From assembly GCF_029633865.1 (NCBI RefSeq), contig NC_079212.1:86234172-86298171 (forward strand): 64,000 bases of DNA, in the 5' to 3' direction. This DNA comes from Lampris incognitus. Taxonomy: Eukaryota; Chordata; Actinopteri; Lampriformes; Lampridae. A model generated the notes under the pieces. The model did no database searches. It was not told the origin of the DNA and saw nothing but the letters and a program-made list of their open reading frames with translations. Made by a program: the position numbers and the translations under genes. Below are positions 55,713-64,000 of the stretch, piece by piece. Numbering within the stretch: the stretch's first letter is position 1; each line of letters opens with the position of its first letter.

Positions 55713-58700
55713 TGTAGTATTATATTGGAATCTTGTGCAGCTATGAGGGGCAGGAGATAAAAACAATCATCAAGAAATTCCTTGATGATAGGTTAAAGGG
55801 TTGTAGAGACAACAACAGTATCTACTTGATATGTTGCTGAGAAAGGAAGCCTTACCCCTCCCCCTTGACTTGGCCCCTGGTTTGATTATCCAGATGTTGT
55901 GTAGGCCATCTGTATCCAGCTGTGGGCAAACCTTCTGTAGTCTGGTTAACATGGCCTGGCAGCGCTCCACAAAGACACCACCACCTCTGATCAGCCCACC
56001 TTGACTACACACAAGTGTTTTAACAAGCTGTCACTGGACTTGGGATTAAGGGCTGGGCAATAAGTCAACATTACCATTTATCATCTGTCAATAGTATTGT
56101 ATTGCAAAGAAATTTGGATATTGCCATACCGTGACACATATTGGGATACACAACTTTGTAGTCTATATTGATTGTAATGAGAATCTCAAATTTTTGTTTG
56201 TTTGTGTGTTTCTTTGTTTTTTCCCCCTTTTTCTCCAATTGTACAATTAAAATTGGAGAAAAAGGGGAAATTTTGTCAATTACCCCACTCTTCCGAGCCT
56301 TCCCAGTTGCTGCTCCACCCCCTCTGCCGATCCGGGGAGGGCTGCAGACTACCACATGCCTCCTCCCATACATGTGGAGTCATCAGCTGCTTCTTTTCAC
56401 CTGACAGTGAGGAGTTTCACCAGGGGGACGTAGCATGTGGGAGGATCACGCTATTCCTTCCAGTCCCCCCCCCCCCCAAAAAAAACAGGCACCAGGACAC
56501 ATACCCACATCCGGCTCCCCACTCGCAGACACGGCCGACTGTGTCTCTCGGGATGCCCGACCAAGCCGGAGGTAATACAGGGATTCGAGCCGGCGATCCC
56601 CGTGTTTGTAGGCAACGGAATAGACCGCTACATTATCCAGACGCTCGGGAATTTCTAACTTAAAATTTCTCACAAAAGGAGGTATGAAGTATTTGAGGGA
56701 GTATTATTTGCATACTAGTTTTGGTTTCACATTATACTTTACATTATTAGATATGGTATTTTGTGTAGTATGCAAATCGATATCGTGTCAAATTTGCGAT
56801 ATTTATCCTAATCAACGATATTTTCCATATCACCGAGCATGACTTGGAATGAATTATGTACATACAACATAATGATTCACATTTGTGTTGTCTTAAGTTT
56901 TAACACGTCCACGAATCATTCCAGCAAACCAGCGAGTTTAAAAGAACACGTACTTACTGCACAACCAGTCCGTAGTCCTGCAGAAACTCCGCCCACTGCT
57001 GCTCTGTGAGGGCGGGGGGCGTTTCCATGGATACGTCAATGTCACTGTGTTCAAGTCTGCTGAGAAACTCCTGGCATACGTGCAGAGCTCTGTCAATCAT
57101 TACCGGACCAACAGATCGGCATTCAGCGTGTTTCCTCCGTCTCGTCTGACCTGTGAAGAGAAACCAGACGACTCAAACACGCTGTCACGAGCCCTCAGGA
57201 GTTCATCTTCACGTGAAACCAGACGACTCAAACACGCTGTCACGAGCCCTCAGGAGGTCATGAACTCCTGAGTTCATGAATTCAAGTTCTTGAGTTCAAG
57301 AGTTGATTACAGCACTTTGGAAAAATATCCAGACTGCGTCACCGCATTCTTTGTGGTCAGTTTGGTTCAAGTTTCCACCAAAAACAGCCTCGTGTGATAC
57401 TGGTTAGTTCAGTAGGTAACGCTCCATGGGTACACGCCACAGAGCATCCTCGTTATCGTGCTCTTATCCCAGACTTGGTGGGTATCTGTAGACATACATG
57501 CATTATTTATGTGTCATTAAGGTGTTACCGTCACGTCTGGCAGCGACTTTGTCCTCAACCTTGGGTTCCTCTGCCTCTCCGATGTCATAACATCTTGTCT
57601 CAGCCACGTACTGCAGCAGGCTGGTGCAGGCCGTCCTCCTGAAGTCCTCTTCAGACAGACAGAGAGAGCAAGAGGAACAAGGAGTAAACACATGTGTGAG
57701 AGTGGATGTGGACAAATTAATCATTTGCCAGTAACAAAATCCATCCATCGATCCATTATCCATCCATTACCCAAACCGGTTATCCTGCTCTCAGGGTCGT
57801 GGGGATGGTGCAGCCTATCCCAGCAGTCATTGGGCAGCAGGCGGGGAGACACCCTGGACAGGCCGCCAGTCCATCACAGGGCCGACATACACACACACAT
57901 TCACACCTAGGGACAATTTAGTACGACCGATTCACCTGACCTACATGTCTTTGGACTGTGGGAGGAAACCGGAGCCCCCGGAGGAAACCCACGCAGACAC
58001 AGGGAGAACATGCAAACTCCACACAGAAGATGACCCGGGACGACCCACCAAGGTTTGACTACCCCGGGGCTCAAACCCAGGACCTTCTTGCTGTGAGGCG
58101 ACCGCGCTAACCACTGCACCACCGTGCCACCTATAACAAAACCATGGTTGATAAGTCATAATTTTGAGGAAACCTATGAAGGCATGCTTCTCATCTTGTG
58201 CCCCGAGCTTGTAGCATCGAGGGAAGAAGGTGTCTGGGTCTGCTGTGTCGAACCACTGAAGGTTCCTTAGGTTCACACATAGCCCAACCTTAAAGAAAGT
58301 GAAAAATAGCAAGAATGACTGACCGACAAGTTTGCCTGGCTCAGGGTAAGAATTCAACAGCGTGCAGTTTGACTGCGTAGACAGCGAAACCCTGTCGCCC
58401 GACCTTAGTGGTGAAGGTGCCAACATTTGCGTAGTGATTGGTCATTTGGTCCTTCCGTAAGGAGCGACAGTCTATGGAGTCCCTGCGTGTCGTCCAGTAG
58501 AAGAAGGTTGTTTCATTACGGACCATGCGGGACTACATGAAGAAAAGGCAAGAAGTCAGTGAGCCAGTTAAATCACGACCTTACACAATGAGAGGACGAT
58601 TTCAACCTCACTCGTTGGTTTTCATATCTTGCAAGAGGTCTGAGCGAAGCTGCTGGGTTCCCCTGAATATTGACCTACCATGAGGTCGTACAGGTCATTG

Positions 58701-58734
58701 AGGTCCTCCTCTTTCACTCCATCCTCAACCCCGT
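51358..58734 (-). CDS. ttll3: ttll3, 3' part (9 coding exons): tubulin monoglycylase
   Basis: TTLL3 ligates glycine to glutamate side chains of tubulin in cilia and flagella (family knowledge). Nine exons on - (58679-58734, 58404-58532, 58174-58288, 57529-57648, 56958-57150, 55856-56004, 54121-54364, 52298-52733, 51358-52140) join in phase to 740 residues plus a TGA stop. Visible motifs: [20 protein letters not shown] and [15 protein letters not shown]; the TTL ATP-grasp segment [66 protein letters not shown]; and the metal-binding [10 protein letters not shown]. The final exon is a basic, low-complexity tail. The match to TTLL3 over TTLL8 rests on remembered human sequence. The 5' exons lie beyond 58734, where mobile DNA follows to the window end. 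Confidence 0.93.
52298..52733 (-). CDS. ttll3: ttll3 exon: GADF and EINASPTM catalytic block
   Basis: On - : acceptor cttttag, donor gttggt; 436 bp. It encodes [48 protein letters not shown] and [20 protein letters not shown]. The EIN motif carries metal ligands in the TTL family. Confidence 0.96.
52855..53932. mobile_element. Tigger/pogo-like DNA transposon remnant
   Basis: The left end acaggtagtcccaggttacg and the right end ttcgtaacccggggcc are imperfect inverted repeats of the type seen in Tigger elements. The short frame near 53095 contains [12 protein letters not shown], resembling the start of the Tigger helix-turn-helix. The middle is decayed and holds the TRIM-like element. Confidence 0.55.
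53369..53775. mobile_element. Miniature LTR element (TRIM-like) with tRNA-like LTRs
   Basis: Two direct repeats, 53369-53520 and 53631-53775, both start TGTAACGTG and end GCTACA. They flank a 110-bp interior with no ORF. The interior starts ttggtgtcagaagtggg, directly abutting the first repeat like a primer-binding site, and ends in a purine tract (gaaggaggggggtaa). The bases ATAT flank both sides (53365-53368 and 53776-53779), as a 4-bp target duplication. Each repeat contains TAGTCGAGCGG (53425-53435 in the first), a full match to the tRNA box A consensus. A box B-like GGTTCGCGTCC follows 32 nt later (53468-53478). It sits inside a Tigger-like element. Confidence 0.75.
54121..54364 (-). CDS. 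ttll3: ttll3 exon: central ATP-grasp block
   Basis: On - : acceptor ccccag, donor gtcaga; 244 bp, phase 1 to phase 2. It encodes [30 protein letters not shown] and [21 protein letters not shown] long C run forms the polypyrimidine tract. Confidence 0.96.
54427..54552 (+). mobile_element. L2 LINE 3' UTR fragment
   Basis: ttgttccttatccgatgtga, then gatattgggctatacaaata and aaattgacttgacttga, is the opposite orientation of the 18540 sequence. Confidence 0.75.
54798..55711 (+). mobile_element. RTE-type LINE, 5'-truncated, antisense inside ttll3
   Basis: The open frame 54798-55760 covers the end of an RTE-clade reverse transcriptase: [68 protein letters not shown] and [12 protein letters not shown]. 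The catalytic box reads FAGD in place of FADD, so the copy is probably inactive. It ends in a (GTA)n run at 55677-55711, as RTE-like elements often do. Confidence 0.8.
55856..56004 (-). CDS. ttll3: ttll3 exon: [10 protein letters not shown] nucleotide-binding block
   Basis: On - : acceptor gtgtag, donor gtaagg; 149 bp, phase 2 to phase 1. It encodes [20 protein letters not shown] and [15 protein letters not shown], the conserved lysine and glycine-rich ATP-grasp segment of TTL ligases. Confidence 0.95.
56210..56650 (-). mobile_element. SINE family B, inverted, in a ttll3 intron
   Basis: Reverse complement of family B: gccgatccggggagggctgc, catgcctcctcccatacatg and gattcgagccggcgatcccc, with a C run at 56466. 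It lies between ttll3 exons, in the same orientation as the gene. Confidence 0.8.
56958..57150 (-). CDS. ttll3: ttll3 exon: [16 protein letters not shown] block
   Basis: On - : acceptor cttcacag, donor gtaagt; 193 bp, phase 1 to phase 2. It encodes a basic stretch (QTRRRKHAE), [20 protein letters not shown] and [15 protein letters not shown] 42-bp direct duplication lies just upstream of the acceptor in the intron. Confidence 0.88.
57160..57256 (+). repeat. 42-bp direct duplication in a ttll3 intron
   Basis: 57160-57201 and 57215-57256 are identical over 42 bp (gaaaccagacgactcaaaca through caggag), separated by 13 bp. It lies about 10 bp from the splice acceptor at 57151. Confidence 0.9.
57529..57648 (-). 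CDS. ttll3: ttll3 exon: [15 protein letters not shown] block
   Basis: On - : acceptor gtctgaag, donor gtaaca; 120 bp, phase 1 to phase 1. It encodes [20 protein letters not shown] followed by acidic residues. The acceptor is fixed by reading phase, since it completes a Glu codon with the previous exon. Confidence 0.87.
57736..58133 (-). mobile_element. SINE family A, inverted, in a ttll3 intron
   Basis: Reverse complement of family A: atcctgctctcagggtcgtg, catgtctttggactgtggga and accactgcaccaccgtgcca. It lies 41 bp from the ttll3 exon boundary at 58174. Confidence 0.85.
58174..58288 (-). CDS. ttll3: ttll3 exon: [13 protein letters not shown] block
   Basis: On - : acceptor ctttaag, donor gtttcc; 115 bp ending in phase 1. 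It encodes [13 protein letters not shown] and [20 protein letters not shown]. Confidence 0.93.
58404..58532 (-). CDS. ttll3: ttll3 exon: [14 protein letters not shown] block
   Basis: On - : acceptor catgtag, donor gtcggg (GT present but a weak match); 129 bp, phase 0. It encodes [19 protein letters not shown], then [19 protein letters not shown], a signature of TTLL3 and TTLL8. Confidence 0.92.
58679..58734 (-). CDS. ttll3: ttll3 exon (most 5' in window)
   Basis: On - : acceptor cttacag, donor gtaggt; 56 bp. It encodes [18 protein letters not shown], acidic, directly before the SRMVRNET exon. The split first codon needs an upstream exon that I cannot locate. Confidence 0.85.
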
Positions 58735-58779
58735 CTGTAAGATGACAAAAGAGTTGTGCACGTGTGTATGAGGAATCAG

Positions 58780-59280
58780 GAATATTTATTTGTCGTTTCA
58801 TTTCATGCACCTGCGCACCTGAAATGAAACTAAACATGGTTTCCCCCAGCCCACAGCAGTGCAACACAAAGACAAAAACACACATCCGAACTACAAGAAC
58901 ACATATCCAAACTACACCAAAACCCCTACTAAAATCACAAAACACATATAGCCAATATATCAATGACAACAAAAAAGTCACTGTCCTAGAGGGCGAATGC
59001 CAGCATGACTGTTGGAACTGCCGGTCTGCATGGGCTAGCAGTTAGCTTAGCCTGCCCGCTTCCGCATTCTGTCAGACCGCCCTCTTCAGGCACAGCTCCA
59101 GGCAGGGCCGTGGACCCTGGGCCCACAGGGCGCAGCAGACCAAGCTCTCCCAGCCGATCCAACGCCAGCTCTCCCAGCCATCAAACGAAGACACAAACTT
59201 AGACGCAGACGTGGACAAAGACACTGCATGGACGGTACTGGGTGAGGCCGGCGCAAACGTGAATTTGCGCCGCCATGGCG
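58780..59280 (+). repeat. Dispersed repeat family C
   Basis: Begins with a fold-back (gtttcatttcatgcacctgc, then cacctgaaatgaaac), then cccacagcagtgcaacacaa, and ends aatttgcgccgccatggcg. Colinear with 32575-33050. Confidence 0.65.
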
Positions 59281-59689
59281 TACCATATGTGTCACACACA
59301 TAGTATGGTATGCATATGTGTGTGCGTTTGTGTATGTTAGTTTGTGCATGTGTTTAAATGTGTCTATGAGTCTGTGTGTGTGGGCATGTGTGTAGCTGGG
59401 TAGGGGTCTTTCTGTTGTGACATCTGCTGGTAGATGTTTTGCGGTGTACAATTTATCATCTGACAGTTGTACACCAAGCTACTAAATACTGCAGTTACAT
59501 GCACACCTGACCTTCATTTACCAGCAGCTCCATCAAAACATCTTTTGCTGCGCCTCAGACAAAATCACAGCACATCTGCAGAAGTCGCAGCATGGAAAAC
59601 TGTAGAATTATGCAGCAATATTATTTTGATATTGCAGGAGTGGAATTTTGCACGGCCCTGTCGGCTTTTATCTCACCTATTCTGAAGCC

Positions 59690-60401
59690 AAGTCAAGTCA
59701 ATTTTATTTGTATAGCCCAATATCACAAATTACAAATGTGCCTCAGGGAGCTTTACAGCAACACAACATCCTGTCCTTAGACCCTCACATCGGATAAGGA
59801 GCAACTCCCTAAAAAACCTTTAACAGGGAGAAAAAACAGGAAGAAACCTCAGGGAGAGCAACAGAGGAGGATCTCTCTCCCAGGATGCACAACGTGCAAT
59901 GATGTTGTGTTTATACACTTTACACAATACAACACTGAAAGATGATAACCCAATTATAATGGAATTATAAAATTCATGAAGAATATGATGAGCAGGATGC
60001 CAAGCAGTGTCCAGACGCCACCGGAACAGCCTAGGACCTGAGCCACGCGACCAGCATCACCATGTAGACCTGACAGGAGGACAGACTACACATGCACACG
60101 GGGGAGACTCGCATCACACCATTCACATACAGAAAAGGAGGAAGGAGAAGACATCATTCAGAGAGAGATAAAAGACACATGAGAGAAGAGAACAGTTTGC
60201 AATAGTCAATAATCTATACGCTGTAATTTATACGCTGTAATCTATACTCTGTAATCTATACACTGTAATCTATACTCTGTAATCTACGTATACTCTGTAA
60301 TCTATATGCTATAATCTCGTTGGCAGAACAGTGGTTGGTAAATTCATCGAGACAGAAACCAACCCACCATGCAGTACAGGTTGTGAAGCACTCAAAGCCA
60401 C
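59690..60401 (-). mobile_element. L2 LINE 3' fragment, interrupted by the LTR element
   Basis: Matches 18530-19130 with small rearrangements, from gtcaagtcaattttatttgt to cagaacagtggttggtaaat and gcagtacaggttgtgaag. It includes a local (taatctatactctg)n expansion at about 60215-60320. The LTR at 60402 begins within it. Confidence 0.75.
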
Positions 60402-61115
60402 TGTAACGAGGTTAAAATTAATGTTTTTATTTTATTTTGTTTGGGTATGAAATATCACCAAATCCTGTCTGTGTGCTGTTATTTGTGTTTACTACATTTT
60501 ATTTTATGTCATTATTTACTTTTATGTATGTTTTACAACGACCGTCATATACGTGTACTGTCGCTTTAAGAGAGAGGTCTTGTGGGTACACGGAAGAGGG
60601 AACGCGGGAGAGGCCATTTTTGTTTTGTGGGAGGAGTCTCAAGCAGCAATCGAGCCGAGACACACGTGTTTCTTACCGTGGGACAGTTTTGCTGGTTGAG
60701 GAGAACTTAACCTTGAGTATCCCTGTAAGAAGATACTGCAAGCTGTGGGATAAAATACTTGTTTATCCTTTCTTACATCGGAGTCCCGTGGACGGTTTCT
60801 CCTTCCAACGCACACGAGTGGAGTCCGGGCAGTGGTTGAACTTCGACCCCCACGTCCGTAAGAAACACCGCTCCCGCTGGAGGACTGGACGGTTGTCGAA
60901 GGGTTTGAATCCAAAATAAATGGCAAGGTGGGCCAAATAGAGTCCTGTGTGTCCCCGCTCCTTCCTTGATCATGATGATGATGATGAGAGACTGAGGGCC
61001 CCCCACAACACCTGGGGCCCCACACAACTAGAACACAACGCAGAGCTACTGATGAGAGTGACGGGCATGCAGCAGGCTGACCAGCATAGAACAGCATAGG
61101 ACTGCCCCCGTTACA
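60402..61115 (+). repeat. 5' LTR of Ty3/gypsy-like retrotransposon
   Basis: Starts TGTAACG and ends CGTTACA (perfect 7-bp inverted ends) immediately before a primer-binding site. AATAAA at 60915-60920 fits the R-region poly(A) signal. The partner 3' LTR is outside the window, so the boundary rests on termini and context. It is inserted in an L2 3' fragment. Confidence 0.75.
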
Positions 61116-61133
61116 TTGGTGCCGTGACCCTCC
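61116..61133 (+). promoter_or_regulatory. Primer-binding site of the LTR retrotransposon
   Basis: ttggtgccgtgaccctcc directly follows the LTR. TGGTGCCGTGACC-type sites occur in many LTR retrotransposons and pair with a tRNA 3' end; I did not identify the tRNA. Confidence 0.6.
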
Positions 61134-61565
61134 TGGATCCTGAGAGTGACATCAGTTGCTCGCCGCAGGAGGCTGCTGTCGTCATCAAGCCCCAGACGTC
61201 CTCAGGTATTTCTACAGACTGTACACTCATGTTACAGTGGACTGGAGTTGAGCTGTGTGGACACTGGACAGTCATAGCTGTGGTTACCATGGACTGGGCT
61301 TGTGAACAGGACATTTGTATATACTGAAGGAAGAAAAACACACGAAAAAAAAAAGGAAAAAAAGGTTAATGTTGATGTGATTGAAGGACTCTATTGATCT
61401 AAACTACTGGATATGTGCATATGTGAATAATCTATTGGTGAATTTGTTGATTGTGTGTGATTGTTTCAATCTCTTAGTGATTTCTAGATTCAATTATTTA
61501 AATGAATTGAGCTTTTCACTTTTTTATTTTATTTTTTATTTTATCTGAGTGTTAGAGGTAGGAAC

Positions 61566-63113
61566 ATGGAGGAGGGTGGTTCGTACGTAGGTGGGGGTAA
61601 CATTGCTGGTCAGGATCTTTTGGATCGCCAGTGTGCTATGGAGAGGGGGTACCAGTTAGATGTGGGTGGGGGTTTACGGCTAGGTGTAGGTAGGAGTTTC
61701 GGGCAGCTCTTAGAGGGCGGGGAACCAGACACCAGAGCACCAGGACCTAGAGACCCGACCACATTTGGCACTCCTCAGTTCACCTCCACACGCTACGTAG
61801 AACGGGCCAGGCCAGGTATCAGCGAAGGGGCTGTGCTAGGTAACAGCGAGCAGCCAGTGGGTGAGTTAGCCATGCTCATTACTCGGTTAGCAGAGAAGAT
61901 AGGAGAGTCAATCACTGCTAAGCTGCAGGAAACACAAGTGCTTAGAAACACACACACAGACAGTGCTAGGTCTGCTGAACAGCGTTTGGAGACAGCTCCT
62001 AGTGTTAGAGTAGTAATGCAAACAGACGCTAGGGAGCCTCCTATTTTCAGGGGCGATAGCTCTGATAAGTTTACAGTTCATGAGTGGGAGAGCCTTATGA
62101 CTTTGTATTTGAGGAAGCGAGCCATTCCAGTTAATGAGCAGTCACATGAGATTCTAGCTAAGCTTATGGGGAAAGCAAGGGACGTGGTGAGGATAAAGCT
62201 GCGCAACACATCTGTCGACCACATAGCGAACCCCCACATTATTTTTGATGTACTGAAGCAACACTTTAGTGACTTCACATACTCGAGCATGCCCCTGGCG
62301 GACTTTTACAGTACGCTGCCCAAGCCAGGTGAGGACGCTATGGAGTATTGGATTAGGCTTAATAAGACAGTGGAGGTGGCTGACGAATGCTTGAAGTGGC
62401 AGGGCCGTAGTATTGAAGAGCCAAGCCACGAGGTAAGCATGATGTTTATCAAACACTGTCCAGATCAGTCTCTTGCCAATGTTTTTAAGTTCAAGTCCGC
62501 AGGGAAATGGTCTGCTAGCGAGATCCAGGAGAGGCTTGATGAGCACATGCTGGAGAGGAAGTCCCGTGTTGCTGCAGGTGGACAACGTGAAGCAGGCGCT
62601 GTAGAGCGTAGGTTCCATTCACAGGTTCATGTCCCTGTAGTCGACATGGCTCCCGACTTGAACACGACCGTGCCGGTGGTGCCATCTCCCGTTCCGGCTC
62701 ATGCGTCATCTCCTATACCATTTTTTGCAAGGTCTCCTACACCGTCTCCCGCACCGTCTCCCACACCTGTCTCTGGCGGTGATGACTATATGAGGAGTTT
62801 GGTGAGCTTGCTAGACCGTTTGGTCACAATGCAGACTCAGGTTCCAGTTAGCGCTGCAGTCCGGACACCGACGCTGACTCAACCGCCAGCTAACGCCGTA
62901 GGGCGGGTGCCAGACGCACCACAGAGGTTGTGCAGGATTTGTAAGTCTCCGGATCACTCCACATTTTCCCACTGCAGCCGGGAGAACCGATGTATAAACT
63001 GTTTGTCTCCTGGTCATTGGAAGAGGGACTGTCCTCACCCTCAGCCGCCCAACCAGCTCCGTTCTCAGCCTGGTGGAAGAGCTGGTCGTCAGTCTCGTCC
63101 GTTAAACTACTAA
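61566..63113 (+). CDS. gag: gag of Ty3/gypsy-like retrotransposon
   Basis: An intact 515-residue frame from the ATG at 61566 to TAA at 63111-63113. The centre (residues about 155-330) is a helical capsid-like domain with PIFRGDSSDKFTVHEWESLM and DAMEYWIRLNKTVEVADECL. A Pro/Ser-rich linker follows. Near the end are two zinc knuckles: a variant C-x2-C-x4-H-x5-C (CRICKSPDHSTFSHC) and a canonical CCHC (CINCLSPGHWKRDC). It would form the nucleocapsid particle that packages the element RNA. About 450 bp of leader lies between the primer site and the ATG. There are no stops or frameshifts, so the copy looks young. Confidence 0.85.
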   Translation: MEEGGSYVGGGNIAGQDLLDRQCAMERGYQLDVGGGLRLGVGRSFGQLLEGGEPDTRAPGPRDPTTFGTPQFTSTRYVERARPGISEGAVLGNSEQPVGELAMLITRLAEKIGESITAKLQETQVLRNTHTDSARSAEQRLETAPSVRVVMQTDAREPPIFRGDSSDKFTVHEWESLMTLYLRKRAIPVNEQSHEILAKLMGKARDVVRIKLRNTSVDHIANPHIIFDVLKQHFSDFTYSSMPLADFYSTLPKPGEDAMEYWIRLNKTVEVADECLKWQGRSIEEPSHEVSMMFIKHCPDQSLANVFKFKSAGKWSASEIQERLDEHMLERKSRVAAGGQREAGAVERRFHSQVHVPVVDMAPDLNTTVPVVPSPVPAHASSPIPFFARSPTPSPAPSPTPVSGGDDYMRSLVSLLDRLVTMQTQVPVSAAVRTPTLTQPPANAVGRVPDAPQRLCRICKSPDHSTFSHCSRENRCINCLSPGHWKRDCPHPQPPNQLRSQPGGRAGRQSRPLNY

Positions 63114-63141
63114 ACCCACACCTAGAGAGGGATGGTGTGGG
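63101..63141 (+). promoter_or_regulatory. Predicted -1 ribosomal frameshift signal at the gag/pol junction
   Basis: Slippery heptamer G TTA AAC at 63101-63107 lies in the gag frame, four bases before the gag TAA at 63111. After a 7-nt spacer, CCCACACC (63115-63122) pairs perfectly with GGTGTGGG (63134-63141) around an 11-nt loop. The pol frame is -1 relative to gag and is open through this point. GUUAAAC is a known slippery variant. Confidence 0.7.
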
Positions 63142-64000
63142 TAAAGTAGATGTATCCCTCACTGATGTCTCCGACCTGGCTCACTTGTATGAAGACAAGT
63201 GTGCCAAAGCACCTCAGGGTTCGCGTATGGTCATTCAGGCGACACAGAGGATTCAGGCTTTCAGTGACTTGTTCTATGCTCCTGTTCTTGTCAACCAGAG
63301 TGTGCAGCTTAATGGCATGTTGGATACTGGCTCTATGTCATGCAGTATCAGTGAAAATGCAGTAGAGAAGCTCCGCTCTGGGGGTGTTTTACCTGAGAAG
63401 CAGCAGCCTGAAGAGAACATTGTCTTGATTGGCTGCGGTGGTCTGGAGACTAGGCCTGATGGTTTTTATGACCTCAACATGCAGCTTTATGGTGTTTCCT
63501 TTGTCATACCCACTCTGGTCGTGCCCGGTCAGCATGATGATCTGATAGTCGGCACAAACGTCATTAAACATGTGGCCCATGTACTCAAGAGTGGTACTGA
63601 GTACTGGGACATCGCGTCCGGACAGGAACATCCGTCTAGTCCTGACGTTGAACAGTTCTTGTCCATGTTCACGAATGTAGAGCGCTGGAGGGGTGGTGCA
63701 GTTCCTGAGAAGATAGGTACTGTTAAGCTCACCCAGGCCGTGACACTCTTACCGAGGCACGAGCACTTAGTCTGGGGCAGACTTCCTGCTAAGGTGCCTA
63801 TGTCAGCTGGAAGCACTGTTGTTGTGGAGCCGACAGACTCCAAGGCCATGCCACGCAGTGTCCTCGTAGGTCGACTTGTCACACCGCTCTGGGGTGATAG
63901 GTGGGTACCCATGACTGTTGTCAATCCATCTGACAAAGCCATCACACTGAAAAGGAACTGCAAGTTGGCTGATGTGTTTCCATGCTTGGCGATTGAGGAC
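63101..64000 (+). CDS. pol: pol of Ty3/gypsy-like retrotransposon, 5' part (aspartic protease)
   Basis: This frame is -1 to gag, continuously open to the window end and overlapping the gag stop. It contains the retropepsin active site LDTGSMSCSI (about 63320) and, later, LIGCGGLETRPDGFYDL and VVPGQHDDLIVGTNV, as in aspartic proteases. The region after it (VTLLPRHEHLVWGRLPAKVP, then VVNPSDKAITLKRNCKLADV) resembles the protease-to-RT linker of fish gypsy elements. Reverse transcriptase and integrase would follow outside the window, so the Ty3/gypsy assignment is likely, not proven. Confidence 0.75.

Overview
The window reads as nuclear DNA of a ray-finned (teleost) fish. Spliced vertebrate genes with GT-AG introns sit among mobile elements typical of fish: a Rex3/RTE LINE, an L2-type LINE, an L1-type LINE, Tc1-like transposons, hAT and Harbinger MITEs, tRNA-derived SINEs, and long CA/GT microsatellites. 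No rRNA, genuine tRNA gene, CRISPR array or bacterial operon is visible. All calls come from reading the sequence; no database was searched.

Three conserved genes form the backbone. (1) The last nine coding exons of an inositol 1,4,5-trisphosphate receptor, best matching itpr1, lie on + at 6792-30234. They cover most of the channel domain and the cytosolic C-terminal tail. (2) A complete five-exon bhlhe40 (bHLH-Orange clock and hypoxia repressor) lies on + at 37437-40298, with a polyadenylation signal at 41393. (3) Nine 3' exons of ttll3, a tubulin glycine ligase, lie on - at 51358-58734; its 5' end is beyond the window. Every splice junction I propose keeps the reading phase. The ITPR1-BHLHE40 adjacency matches the mammalian order.

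The rest is mostly mobile DNA. Two Tc1-like elements lie side by side at 10.7-13.1 kb, the second split by a Harbinger-type MITE. The large itpr1 intron (15.7-27.5 kb) holds an L2 LINE and an L1-like LINE, each interrupted by younger insertions. At 44.1-50.9 kb, between bhlhe40 and ttll3, is a 6.8-kb DNA transposon with roughly 550-600-bp terminal inverted repeats. It carries one near-intact gene of about 1550 codons with tandem zinc-binding units, a PIN/XPG-like nuclease signature and a CXC-type cysteine cluster; I judge it Academ-like. Inside ttll3 introns are an antisense RTE LINE, SINEs and a decayed Tigger-like element. The Tigger-like element contains a 407-bp miniature LTR element whose terminal repeats carry tRNA-like box A and box B sequences. 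From 60.4 kb to the window end is a 5' LTR, primer-binding site, gag and the start of pol of a Ty3/gypsy-like retrotransposon. A slippery heptamer and hairpin at the gag stop predict -1 frameshifting into pol.

The strongest leads are the large transposon, the miniature LTR element with internal pol III-like boxes, and the gag-pol frameshift signal.
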